From NCBI GenBank assembly GCA_031277255.1, contig JAITMS010000123.1, positions 1 through 64,000 of the forward strand: a DNA stretch of 64,000 nt. The letters are read 5' to 3'. The translations under genes were made by a program, and so were the position numbers. Under the pieces are notes generated by a model, which did not search any database, was not told where the DNA came from, and saw only the letters and a list, made by a program, of their open reading frames with translations. Each line of letters opens with the position of its first letter. Positions within the stretch are counted from its first letter, which is position 1. Source of the stretch: Azonexus sp. (lineage in GTDB: Bacteria > Pseudomonadota > Gammaproteobacteria > Burkholderiales > Rhodocyclaceae). This document shows, one piece after another, positions 1 through 7,862 of the stretch.

Positions 1-100
1 TATGCTCATCATCGGCGCCATGATGCGTAAAATCATCCATGTCGCCTTCGGCGTCCTCAAATCCGGAAAACCCTTCAACCCAGCTTTGCATCAAGGTTGA
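1..100 (+). mobile_element. IS110-family transposase, C-terminal remnant
   Basis: The window opens inside a reading frame that ends with a stop at 98-100. The readable end (MLIIGAMMRKIIHVAFGVLK followed by SGKPF) resembles the last residues of IS110/IS116-type transposases (Transposase_20), which typically finish with a MRKLLHIIYGVLKSGKPF-like segment. Only the C-terminal 32 residues or so are in view, so whether the element is intact cannot be judged. It lies about 160 bp upstream of the beta-oxidation operon. Confidence 0.6.
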
Positions 101-182
101 CTTGGATAACAGTATCTACTTGGTTCTCGGCTTCACTTTGTCAGGGTAAGGCGGCTGGCGTTTGCGGTAGTGTAAAAACAGC

Positions 183-210
183 TTGACCCGTTTTTTGCGC
201 CGCCTATAAT
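183..210 (+). promoter_or_regulatory. sigma70-type promoter of the beta-oxidation operon
   Basis: A -35 element TTGACC (183-188) and a perfect -10 TATAAT (205-210) are separated by 16 bp. Transcription would start near 217, leaving a leader of about 45 nt before the first gene. This is among the best sigma70 matches in the window and lies directly upstream of an eight-gene same-strand block. Confidence 0.65.
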
Positions 211-211
211 T

Positions 212-225
212 CAAACGTTCGTTTT
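212..225. promoter_or_regulatory. PsrA/FadR(TetR)-like operator overlapping the start site
   Basis: CAAAC-GTTC-GTTTT is a near-palindrome close to the CAAAC-N4-GTTTG pattern bound by PsrA-type TetR regulators of fatty acid degradation. It begins 2 bp after the -10 box, where a bound repressor would block transcription. The regulator itself is not in the window, so the assignment rests on motif and position only. Confidence 0.4.
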
Positions 226-262
226 ATTTTTGAGCACCAGAAAAACCGGAAAGGAGACTCGC

Positions 263-2662
263 TTGAACAGATTGATGGTGAGAAAGGCGGCGGTGTTGGG
301 GGCCGGGGTGATGGGGGCGCAGATTGCGGCGCACCTTGCCAATGCCGATGTGCCGGTGGTGTTGTTCGATCTGCCCGCCCGGGAAGGAGCGCCGAATGGC
401 GTGGTGGACAAGGCGCTGGCGGCTTTGAAAAAGCTCGATCCGGCCCCGCTGGCGGCGAAAGACAGGCTCAAACATATCGACGCCGCCAATTACGAGGAGC
501 ATCTGCCGCTTCTCTCTGAGTGTGATCTGGTGATTGAGGCGATTGCCGAGCGGATGGACTGGAAGCTCGACCTTTACGCCAAAATCGCGCCGTATTTGGG
601 CGCTCAGGCCGTGATTGCCTCGAACACATCGGGCCTGTCGATGAACGCGTTGGCCGATGGGCTGCCGGAAGCTGTCCGGCCCCGTTTTTGCGGCATCCAT
701 TTTTTCAATCCGCCGCGCTACATGCATCTGGTCGAAATTATCGGCACGCGCGACACCGACGCTGCGACGCTCGACGCGCTGGAAAGCTGGCTGGCTTCGC
801 GCCTCGGCAAGGGCGTGATCCGGGCGCTGGATACGCCCAATTTTGTCGCCAATCGCATCGGCGTTTTTTCCATGCTGGCGGTGATGCACCATACCGCCGC
901 CTTCGGCCTCGGTTTTGATGAGGTCGACGCGCTGACCGGGCCGTTGATCGGGCGGCCCAAGAGCGCCACCTACCGCACCGCCGACGTGGTCGGCCTCGAC
1001 ACGCTGGCGCATGTGGTGGGGACGATGCGGGACACGCTGCCGGATGACCCCTGGCATCGCCATTTCGTGACGCCGACGTGGTTGCGGGCGCTGATTGCCC
1101 AAGGGGCGCTCGGCCAGAAAACGCGCTGCGGCATTTTCAGGAAAGTGGGCAAGGAAATTCAGGTGCTTGATCCGGCGGCCAGGGATTACCGTCCGTCCGC
1201 CGGGAAGATTGTCGAGGAGGTGGCGGCGATCCTGAAGATCCGCCAGCCGGGCGAACGCTTTGCCGCGCTGCGGGCGTCGACGCAGCCGCAAGCCCAGTTC
1301 CTGTGGGCGATTTTCCGCGATGTCTTCCATTACGCCGCCGTCCAGCTTGAACACATTGCCGACAACGCCCGCGATCTCGATCTGGCGATGCGCTGGGGCT
1401 TCGGCTGGACGGAAGGGCCGTTCGAGACCTGGCAGGCCGCCGGTTGGCGCGAGATGGCGACAGCGGTCGCCGCCGACATCGCGGCGGGCCAGGCGATGAG
1501 CGATACGCCGCTGCCCGCCTGGGCGACAGCGCCGGAGCGGACGGGCGTGCATACGCCGGAAGGCTCGTGGTCGCCGCGTAACCAGCGCAATGTCGGGCGT
1601 TCGCAACTGCCGGTCTATCGCCGCCAGTTGTTCCCGGAAAGCGTTCTCGGCGACGGCCTGGCGAAACCGGCGGCCAGCGGCGAAACCTGTTTCGAGAATG
1701 CCGGCGTGCGCCTGTGGACGCTGCCGCAGGTCGATGCGCGGATCGGCATTCTCTCCTTCAAATCAAAGATGCACAGCATCGGCGACGAGGTGCTCGACGG
1801 TCTCATGGCGGCGGTGCGCCATGCCGAGAAGGAACTCGACGGCGTCGTCCTCTGGCATGAGGCGCCGTTTGCCGTCGGGGCCAATCTGGAGCAGGTGGCG
1901 GAAGCCATCGGGGCCAATCAGTTCGCCCTGCTCGAACAAACAGTGGAAAAATTCCAGCGCGCTTCGCAAACGCTCAAATACGCGCAAGTGCCGGTGGTTG
2001 CCGCCGTGCAGGGCATGGCGCTGGGCGGCGGCTGCGAGTTCGCCATGCACGCCGGACGGCGGGTGCTGGCGCTGGAAAGTTACGTCGGCCTGGTCGAAGC
2101 GGGCGTCGGCCTGATTCCGGCGGGCGGCGGCTGCAAGGAATTTGCCGTGCGCGCCGCCGACTGGGCGGCGCGGTCGGCGACGCCGGGCGAAGTCTTCAAT
2201 TTTCTCCAGCCGGTCTTTCAGGCCATTGCCCTGGGCAAAGTCGCCAGGAGCGCCCTCGAAGCCGTCGAACTGGGCTTTGCCCGGCCTGACGACACGATCC
2301 TGTTCAACGCCCATGAACTCCTTTATGTCGGCATCCGCGAAGCGCGGGCGATGGCCGAAGCGGGCTGGTCGCCGCCGCTCCGGGCGCGGGATGTGCCGGT
2401 GGCGGGGCGGAGCGGCATCGCCACTTTTGAGATGATGCTGGTCAATATGCGGGAAGGCGGCATGATTTCGGCGCACGATTACAAGGTCGCCAAGGCGGCA
2501 GCCATTGCGCTGTGCGGCGGCGAGATCGAAACGGGCAGCCGGGTCGACGAGGAATGGCTGCTGACGGTCGAGCGGCGCTTGTTCGTCGATCTCCTCAAAG
2601 ACCCGCTGACCCAGGCCCGCATCAAGCACATGCTGGAAATGGGCAAGCCCTTGAGGAATTGA
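263..2662 (+). CDS. fadN: 3-hydroxyacyl-CoA dehydrogenase / enoyl-CoA hydratase (FadN-type)
   Basis: Bifunctional beta-oxidation enzyme of 799 aa that hydrates enoyl-CoA and oxidises 3-hydroxyacyl-CoA with NAD+. The dehydrogenase domain comes first, with the Rossmann motif GAGVMGAQIA near residues 13-22 and the HFFNPP segment. A crotonase domain forms the C-terminal third (VQGMALGGGCEFAMHAGR for the CoA site and LVEAGVGLIPAGGG for the catalytic part). Dehydrogenase-then-hydratase order is that of FadN and the reverse of FadB/FadJ. The TTG start at 263 is chosen because AGGAG lies 6 nt upstream; an ATG at 275 is the alternative. It is the first gene of the operon and is followed by a thiolase. 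Confidence 0.9.
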   Translation: MNRLMVRKAAVLGAGVMGAQIAAHLANADVPVVLFDLPAREGAPNGVVDKALAALKKLDPAPLAAKDRLKHIDAANYEEHLPLLSECDLVIEAIAERMDWKLDLYAKIAPYLGAQAVIASNTSGLSMNALADGLPEAVRPRFCGIHFFNPPRYMHLVEIIGTRDTDAATLDALESWLASRLGKGVIRALDTPNFVANRIGVFSMLAVMHHTAAFGLGFDEVDALTGPLIGRPKSATYRTADVVGLDTLAHVVGTMRDTLPDDPWHRHFVTPTWLRALIAQGALGQKTRCGIFRKVGKEIQVLDPAARDYRPSAGKIVEEVAAILKIRQPGERFAALRASTQPQAQFLWAIFRDVFHYAAVQLEHIADNARDLDLAMRWGFGWTEGPFETWQAAGWREMATAVAADIAAGQAMSDTPLPAWATAPERTGVHTPEGSWSPRNQRNVGRSQLPVYRRQLFPESVLGDGLAKPAASGETCFENAGVRLWTLPQVDARIGILSFKSKMHSIGDEVLDGLMAAVRHAEKELDGVVLWHEAPFAVGANLEQVAEAIGANQFALLEQTVEKFQRASQTLKYAQVPVVAAVQGMALGGGCEFAMHAGRRVLALESYVGLVEAGVGLIPAGGGCKEFAVRAADWAARSATPGEVFNFLQPVFQAIALGKVARSALEAVELGFARPDDTILFNAHELLYVGIREARAMAEAGWSPPLRARDVPVAGRSGIATFEMMLVNMREGGMISAHDYKVAKAAAIALCGGEIETGSRVDEEWLLTVERRLFVDLLKDPLTQARIKHMLEMGKPLRN

Positions 2663-2677
2663 GATGCAACGGTATCC

Positions 2678-2763
2678 GTAGGGCGGGTCTTGACCCGCCG
2701 CCTTGACCCGCCGCCTTGACCTGCCGGTTTTGATGTTGGATGGCGGGTCAAGACCCGCCCTAC
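2678..2763. repeat. Dispersed palindromic repeat, family A copy 1
   Basis: Two perfectly complementary 22-bp arms (2678-2699 and 2742-2763) begin and end with GTAGGGCGGG and CCCGCCCTAC. Each arm itself contains the smaller palindrome GGCGGGTC/GACCCGCC. The spacer holds TTTTGATGTTGGATGGCGGG, which is also found in the other two copies (12247-12333 and 21226-21296). The element fills the gap between the first two fatty acid genes and may form a hairpin in the mRNA. Confidence 0.85.
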
Positions 2764-2828
2764 GGGGTTGCCAGCCTTCCCAATACAGCTTTCATGCGCC
2801 ACGGACAATTGACACCAAAGGATTTTCG

Positions 2829-4028
2829 ATGAGCAAACAGATTCAGGATGCCTATATCGTCGCCGCTACCCGCCTGCCGGTGGCCAAACGCAATGGCCTG
2901 TTCAAACACGCGCGGCCCGACGACATGCTGGCCGCTGTCATCAAGGCCGTTCTCGCCCAGGCGCCGCAGCTTGATCCTTCCCGCATCGGCGACGTGATTG
3001 TCGGCTGCGCCATGCCGGAAGCCGAGCAGGGCATGAACGTCGCCCGCATCGGCGCCTTGCTCGCCGGGCTGCCGGAAACCGTGCCGGGCATGACCATCAA
3101 CCGTTTTTGCTCGTCCGGCGTGCAGGCGGTCAATGACGCCGCCAACCAGATCCGCCTTGGCCTCGCTGATGTGATGATTGCCGCCGGTACCGAGTCGATG
3201 ACCATCATGCCGCAGATCATGGGCAACAAGATGGCGATGAATCCGGCCATTTTCGCCTCGGGGGAACATATCGGCATCGCCTACGGCATGGGCCTGACGG
3301 CGGAAAAGGTGGCGAGCCGCTGGAAAATTTCCCGCGAGCAGCAGGACGCCTTCGCTCTCGCTTCCAACCAGAAGGCGTGCGCCGCCATCGCCAGCGGTCA
3401 TTTCAAGGCGGAGATCACGCCTTACGCCAGCCGCGAAAATCTGCCCGATCTGGCCAGTGGCGAAATTCGCCTGCGCGAGCGCCTGATTGATACCGATGAA
3501 GGGCCGCGCGCCGACGCTTCGCTCGACAAGCTGGGCAAATTGAAGCCGGTCTTTCACGCCCGCGGTTCGGTGACGGCGGGCAATGCCTCGCAAATGTCGG
3601 ACGGTGCGGGCGCGGCGCTGCTGGTGTCGGAAAAGGTGTTGAAAGAACACCATCTGACGCCGCTGGCCCGCTTCGTCAGCTACGCCGTCGGCGGCGTCGC
3701 GCCGGAAATCATGGGCATCGGCCCGATTGCGGCGATTCCCAGGGCGCTGGCCCTGGCGGGCATCCGTCAGGACGATCTCGACTGGATCGAACTCAACGAA
3801 GCCTTTGCCGCGCAGGCGCTGGCGGTGATTCAGGAGCTTGGTTTGAACCCGGAGAGGATCAACCCGCTCGGCGGGGCGATTGCTTTGGGTCACCCGCTCG
3901 GCGCTACCGGGGCCATCCGCATCGCCACGCTGGCCCACGGGTTGCAGCGGACGGGCGGCAGGTACGGCATGGTGTCGATGTGCATCGGCACCGGCATGGG
4001 CGCGGCGGGCATTATCGAACGGCTGTGA
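2829..4028 (+). CDS. fadA: Acetyl-CoA C-acyltransferase (thiolase)
   Basis: A 399-aa thiolase that performs the last step of beta-oxidation, cleaving 3-ketoacyl-CoA to acetyl-CoA and a shortened acyl-CoA. The nucleophilic cysteine is C94 in NRFCSSGVQAV. The C-terminal signatures GGAIALGHPLGATGAIR (catalytic His) and MCIGTGMGAAG (proton-relay Cys) are present. The ATG at 2829 follows AAAGGA and starts at the usual family N-terminus (SKQIQDAYIVAATR). Longer in-frame extensions read into the upstream repeat and are rejected. Confidence 0.93.
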   Translation: MSKQIQDAYIVAATRLPVAKRNGLFKHARPDDMLAAVIKAVLAQAPQLDPSRIGDVIVGCAMPEAEQGMNVARIGALLAGLPETVPGMTINRFCSSGVQAVNDAANQIRLGLADVMIAAGTESMTIMPQIMGNKMAMNPAIFASGEHIGIAYGMGLTAEKVASRWKISREQQDAFALASNQKACAAIASGHFKAEITPYASRENLPDLASGEIRLRERLIDTDEGPRADASLDKLGKLKPVFHARGSVTAGNASQMSDGAGAALLVSEKVLKEHHLTPLARFVSYAVGGVAPEIMGIGPIAAIPRALALAGIRQDDLDWIELNEAFAAQALAVIQELGLNPERINPLGGAIALGHPLGATGAIRIATLAHGLQRTGGRYGMVSMCIGTGMGAAGIIERL

Positions 4029-4044
4029 TTTGGGGCAAAAGGCG

Positions 4045-4596
4045 ATGAAACCGGCCTGGCTCAACCGTCTGCCGCCCGTCTGGCGGGCGCGCATGGTGCG
4101 CCTCGGCTTCAATCTGCATCCGGCCTTTCGCGGCACTGGCGGGCGGGTCGTGCATGTGGCGCGGGATTTGCGCCATATCCGCATCAAGCTGCCGCTCAAC
4201 TGGCGCACCCGGAATATCGTCGGTTCGCTCTACGGCGGCTCGCTTTTCGCCATCACCGATGGCGCCCATCCGATGATGCTGATGGCGGCGCTCGGCGATA
4301 CTTACGTCGTCTGGGACAAAGCCGCCAGCATCCGCTACCGCCAGCCGGGGCGGTCGACCCTGACGGCGGATTTTGTTCTCGATGAGGCCGAACTTGCCGC
4401 CATCCGGGCGGCGCTATCTGAAACACCGGAACTGGACTGGACTTTTCTGGTGGAATTGAAGGACGCTCACAGCGTGGTGCACGCCGTGGTCGAACGCACG
4501 GTTTATATTGCGGAAAAAAATTACTACAGCCAAAAAAGGAGAGGAGAGAGAAATGAAGCAACAAAATCGGAAGCAACAAAATCGCAGGATGGGTAG
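4045..4596 (+). CDS. DUF4442 hot-dog-fold protein (putative acyl-CoA thioesterase)
   Basis: A 183-aa protein whose central region (RHIRIKLPLNWRTRNIVGSL through HPMMLMAALG) matches the DUF4442 family, which has the hot-dog thioesterase fold. A role in hydrolysing acyl-CoA is inferred from fold and operon position. The last residues (EATKSEATKSQDG) are low-complexity and are read from sequence that overlaps the next gene by 44 nt. The stop lies inside the left arm of a palindromic repeat, so the native C-terminus may have been altered by that insertion. Confidence 0.75.
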   Translation: MKPAWLNRLPPVWRARMVRLGFNLHPAFRGTGGRVVHVARDLRHIRIKLPLNWRTRNIVGSLYGGSLFAITDGAHPMMLMAALGDTYVVWDKAASIRYRQPGRSTLTADFVLDEAELAAIRAALSETPELDWTFLVELKDAHSVVHAVVERTVYIAEKNYYSQKRRGERNEATKSEATKSQDG

Positions 4597-5197
4597 AGGG
4601 CAACAACGCCCGTCGGGTTCTGTGTTGGGTCGCTGGTTTGATGGGTTTCGCTGCGCCCTGCCCATCCTGCTGATTGCCGGGGTGGCTCAGGCTGCCGACA
4701 TCGCGGGCGTCCGTATCGACGATGCGGCCAAAGTCGGCGGTAGCGATCTGGTCTTGAATGGCGCGGGCGTGCGCAGCAAGTTTTTCGTCAAGGTCTATGT
4801 CGGGGCGCTCTACGCAGCGCAGAAGGCAACGACGCCCGCCGCTATTTACGACAGCCCGGCGCCGCGCCGGATGCTGCTGCGCATGATGCGCGATCTGGAA
4901 GCGAAAAAATTGCAGGAGGCGCTCGATGAGGGCTTGCGCAACAACCTTTCCGCCGCCGAACTGGCTGCCGCCGGAGAGGCGATCGAGCAACTGGGCAAGC
5001 TGTTCCAGAGCATCGGCAAGGCCCGCGAGGGCGATGTGATTACGCTTGATTTCAGCCAGCAGGGCGTCGCCATCGGCTTCAATAACGCGCCGCGCGGCAC
5101 GGTTGGCGACGCCGCTTTCGCCAGGGCGCTGCTGCGCGTCTGGCTGGGCGACGAACCGGCGGACGCGGGCTTGAAAAAAGCACTGTTGGGCGGCTGA
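4553..5197 (+). CDS. Chalcone isomerase-like periplasmic protein
   Basis: A 214-aa protein of the bacterial chalcone-isomerase-like family. The mature part starts at ADIAGVRIDDAAKVGGSDL, followed by the conserved GVRSKFFVKVYVGALY. A signal peptide core (ALPILLIAGVAQAA) precedes it, so the protein is probably exported. Plant relatives with this fold bind fatty acids, which fits the operon, but function here is inferred. The ATG at 4553 has a strong AAGGAGAGG site. The first 20 or so codons contain a doubled AGCAACAAAATCG unit, then the palindromic repeat at 4584-4670, so the N-terminus is unusual for the family. Confidence 0.75.
   Translation: MKQQNRKQQNRRMGRGQQRPSGSVLGRWFDGFRCALPILLIAGVAQAADIAGVRIDDAAKVGGSDLVLNGAGVRSKFFVKVYVGALYAAQKATTPAAIYDSPAPRRMLLRMMRDLEAKKLQEALDEGLRNNLSAAELAAAGEAIEQLGKLFQSIGKAREGDVITLDFSQQGVAIGFNNAPRGTVGDAAFARALLRVWLGDEPADAGLKKALLGG
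4584..4670. repeat. Palindromic repeat inside a coding region (family D)
   Basis: The arms GCAGGATGGGTAG (4584-4596) and CTGCCCATCCTGC (4658-4670) are complementary with one G:T pair. The interior GATGGGTTTCGCTGCGC resembles the dispersed GGATGGGTTTCGC...CTACCCATCC repeats found between genes in many proteobacteria. Here it lies in frame within the signal-peptide region of the chalcone-isomerase-like gene and supplies the stop codon of the DUF4442 gene. Confidence 0.65.
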
Positions 5198-5215
5198 AGG
5201 GGAGGAGGGAGAAAC

Positions 5216-6877
5216 ATGGAAAAAATCTGGCTCAAAAGCTACCCGCCCGATGTTCCGGCGACCATCAGCATTGACGATACGCCTTCGCTGGTCGCCTTGT
5301 TCGAGCGCGCCTCTGCCGCCCATGCCGACAAGGGGGCGTTCATCAGCATGGGCAAGGAGATGACTTACCGTCAACTCGACGAGGCCAGCCGCGCCTTTGC
5401 TGGCTGGCTGCAATCGCTCGGCGCGCAAAAGGGCGCGCGCGTCGCCCTGATGATGCCCAATCTCCTGCAATACCCGGTCGCCCTGTTCGGCGCCTTGCGC
5501 GCCGGGTGCGTGGTGGTCAACTGCAACCCCTTGTACACGCCGCGCGAACTGGAACATCAACTGAAAGATTCGGGGGCGACGGTCATCGTTATTGTCGAGA
5601 ATTTCGCCCACACGCTGGCGCAGGTGATTGACCGTACCGCGATCCGGCACGTGGTGGTGACGCCGATGGGCGAAATGCTGGCGGCGGTCAAGGGCATGAT
5701 CGTCAATGTCGTCGTCCGTCACGTCAAAAAACTGGTACCCGCGTGGAAACTGCCGGGGGCCATCGGCTTGAAAACGGCGCTGGCCGCTGGTCGCCAACAT
5801 GGCTTTACGCCCGTACCGCTCGACCATGACGATGTCGCCTTCCTGCAATACACCGGCGGCACGACGGGCGTCTCGAAAGGGGCGATGCTGACGCATGGCA
5901 ACATCACCGCCAATGTGGTGCAGGCCTACACCTGGATTGCCACGGCCATCCGTCCGCCCGATCAACTGATCCTGACCGCCCTGCCGCTCTATCACATCTT
6001 CGCGCTGACGGCCAACTGCCTGGTGTTCATGCTGGCGGGGGCGCGCAATCTGCTGATTGCCAATCCGCGCGACATTCCCGGCCTGATCGCCGAATGGGGC
6101 AAATATCCGGTGACGGCGCTGACCGGCGTCAACACGCTGTTCAACGCGCTCCTCAATCATCCCCATTTCGCCAGGCTCGATTTTTCCGCCCTGCATACCA
6201 CGCTGGCGGGCGGCATGGCGGCGCAAGCGCCGGTCGCCGAACGCTGGCGGCAGGTGACCGGGATTCCGCTGTTGCAGGCTTACGGCCTGACCGAGACTTC
6301 GCCCGCGGCGACCATCAATCCGATCGGGATGAAAACATTCAACGGCTCGATCGGGCTGCCCATTTCTTCGACCGATATTTCGATCCGCGACGATACCGGC
6401 CACGAAGTCCCGCTGACCCAGGTCGGCGAAATCTGCATCCGCGGCCCGCAGGTGATGAAAGCCTACTGGCAGCGCCCGGAAGAAACCGCCCACGTTTTTC
6501 ATCACGACGGCTTTCTGCGCACCGGCGACATGGGCTACATGGACGCTCAGGGCTTTATTTTTCTCGTCGATCGCAAGAAGGACATGATCCTCGTTTCCGG
6601 CTTCAACGTGTACCCGAACGAAGTCGAAGAAGCCGTCGCCACTCATCCCGGCGTCATCGACGTGGCCGCCATCGGCGTCGCCGACGAGCATTCCGGCGAG
6701 GCGGTGAAGATTTTTGTCGTCAGAAAAGACCCGGCGCTCAATGAGCAGGCGCTCATCGAACACTGCCGCGGCCTCCTGACCCGCTACAAAGTCCCCAAAT
6801 ACGTCGAATTCCGCGATGACCTGCCGCGCACCAATGTCGGCAAAATCCTCCGTCGCGCCTTGAAGGAAGGAGCCTGA
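5216..6877 (+). CDS. fadD: Long-chain fatty acid--CoA ligase
   Basis: A 553-aa ANL-superfamily enzyme that activates fatty acids to acyl-CoA with ATP. The P-loop motif YTGGTTGVSKGAM is near residues 217-229, the adenylate motif QAYGLTETSP follows, and the C-terminal hinge DRKKDMILVSGFNVYPNEVE and catalytic lysine region TNVGKILRRALKE are intact. The strong GGAGGAGGGAG site just before the ATG fixes the start. Length and motif order are normal for FadD. It feeds the acyl-CoA dehydrogenase two genes downstream. Confidence 0.92.
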   Translation: MEKIWLKSYPPDVPATISIDDTPSLVALFERASAAHADKGAFISMGKEMTYRQLDEASRAFAGWLQSLGAQKGARVALMMPNLLQYPVALFGALRAGCVVVNCNPLYTPRELEHQLKDSGATVIVIVENFAHTLAQVIDRTAIRHVVVTPMGEMLAAVKGMIVNVVVRHVKKLVPAWKLPGAIGLKTALAAGRQHGFTPVPLDHDDVAFLQYTGGTTGVSKGAMLTHGNITANVVQAYTWIATAIRPPDQLILTALPLYHIFALTANCLVFMLAGARNLLIANPRDIPGLIAEWGKYPVTALTGVNTLFNALLNHPHFARLDFSALHTTLAGGMAAQAPVAERWRQVTGIPLLQAYGLTETSPAATINPIGMKTFNGSIGLPISSTDISIRDDTGHEVPLTQVGEICIRGPQVMKAYWQRPEETAHVFHHDGFLRTGDMGYMDAQGFIFLVDRKKDMILVSGFNVYPNEVEEAVATHPGVIDVAAIGVADEHSGEAVKIFVVRKDPALNEQALIEHCRGLLTRYKVPKYVEFRDDLPRTNVGKILRRALKEGA

Positions 6878-6880
6878 GCC

Positions 6881-7828
6881 ATGCCGATTCCCGCCGCGCT
6901 GAACAAAAATCTGGCGCTGCCGGTCATTTGCGCGCCGATGTTCATCATCTCCACCCCCGATCTGGTCATTGCCCAGTGCAAGGGCGGCCTGATCGGCTCT
7001 TTTCCGGCCTTGAACGCCCGCCCGCCGGAACTGCTCGACCAATGGCTGACGCGGATCAAGGCCGAACTGGCCGCTGACCCGCACGCCGCGCCGTTTGCCG
7101 TCAACCAGATCATCCACCCCTCGAACCAGCGGCTGGCCGGGGACATCGACCTCTGCGTCAAGCATCAGGCGCCGCTCATCATCACCAGCCTGAGCGCGCC
7201 CAATGACATCGTGCCGCGCATCCATGCCTACGGCGGCAAGGTGTTCCACGATGTCATCAGCGTTCGTCACGCCAAAAAGGCGCTCGATGCGGGCGTCGAC
7301 GGCCTGATTCTGGTCGCCGCCGGGGCGGGCGGCCACGCCGGAACGCTCAGTCCCTTCGCCCTGGTCGGCGAAATTCGCCAGTTCTATCAGGGGCCGATCG
7401 CCCTTTCCGGGGCCATCGCCAACGGCAGCGCCATCCTCGCCGCCCAGGCCAGCGGCGCCGATTTCGCCTACATCGGCACGCGCTTCATCGCCACCGAGGA
7501 GGCGCAGGCCGCTGCCGCCTACAAGCAGGCGATTATCGCAGCAAGCGCCGCCGACATCGTCTACACCCCGTACTTCACCGGCGTGCACGGCAACTACCTG
7601 AAGCAGAGCATCCTCGCCGCCGGTCTTGACCCGGATAACCTGCCGGAGCGCGACAAGAGCGCCATGAGCTTCGGCAAGGAGAGCGACGCCAAAGCCTGGA
7701 AAGACATCTGGGGCGCGGGTCAGGGCGTCGGCAATATCGGCGCGGTGCTGCCGACCGCCGCCCTGATCCGCCAACTCAAGACGGAATACGACATCGCCAA
7801 AGGCCATTTGCTGGCGGCGGCTTTTTGA
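6881..7828 (+). CDS. Nitronate monooxygenase / 2-nitropropane dioxygenase family flavoprotein
   Basis: A 315-aa FMN-dependent TIM-barrel protein. The start LPVICAPMFIISTPDLVIAQ is the family N-terminus, and GLILVAAGAGGHAG gives the phosphate-binding loop and the catalytic His of class I nitronate monooxygenases. It starts 3 nt after fadD stops. Members of this family often lie in acyl-CoA metabolism operons, where some are thought to act as FMN-dependent reductases; the true substrate here is not deducible. Confidence 0.85.
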   Translation: MPIPAALNKNLALPVICAPMFIISTPDLVIAQCKGGLIGSFPALNARPPELLDQWLTRIKAELAADPHAAPFAVNQIIHPSNQRLAGDIDLCVKHQAPLIITSLSAPNDIVPRIHAYGGKVFHDVISVRHAKKALDAGVDGLILVAAGAGGHAGTLSPFALVGEIRQFYQGPIALSGAIANGSAILAAQASGADFAYIGTRFIATEEAQAAAAYKQAIIAASAADIVYTPYFTGVHGNYLKQSILAAGLDPDNLPERDKSAMSFGKESDAKAWKDIWGAGQGVGNIGAVLPTAALIRQLKTEYDIAKGHLLAAAF

Positions 7829-7862
7829 ACCCGAATATTCACTACGCACAGGGAAGACACAC

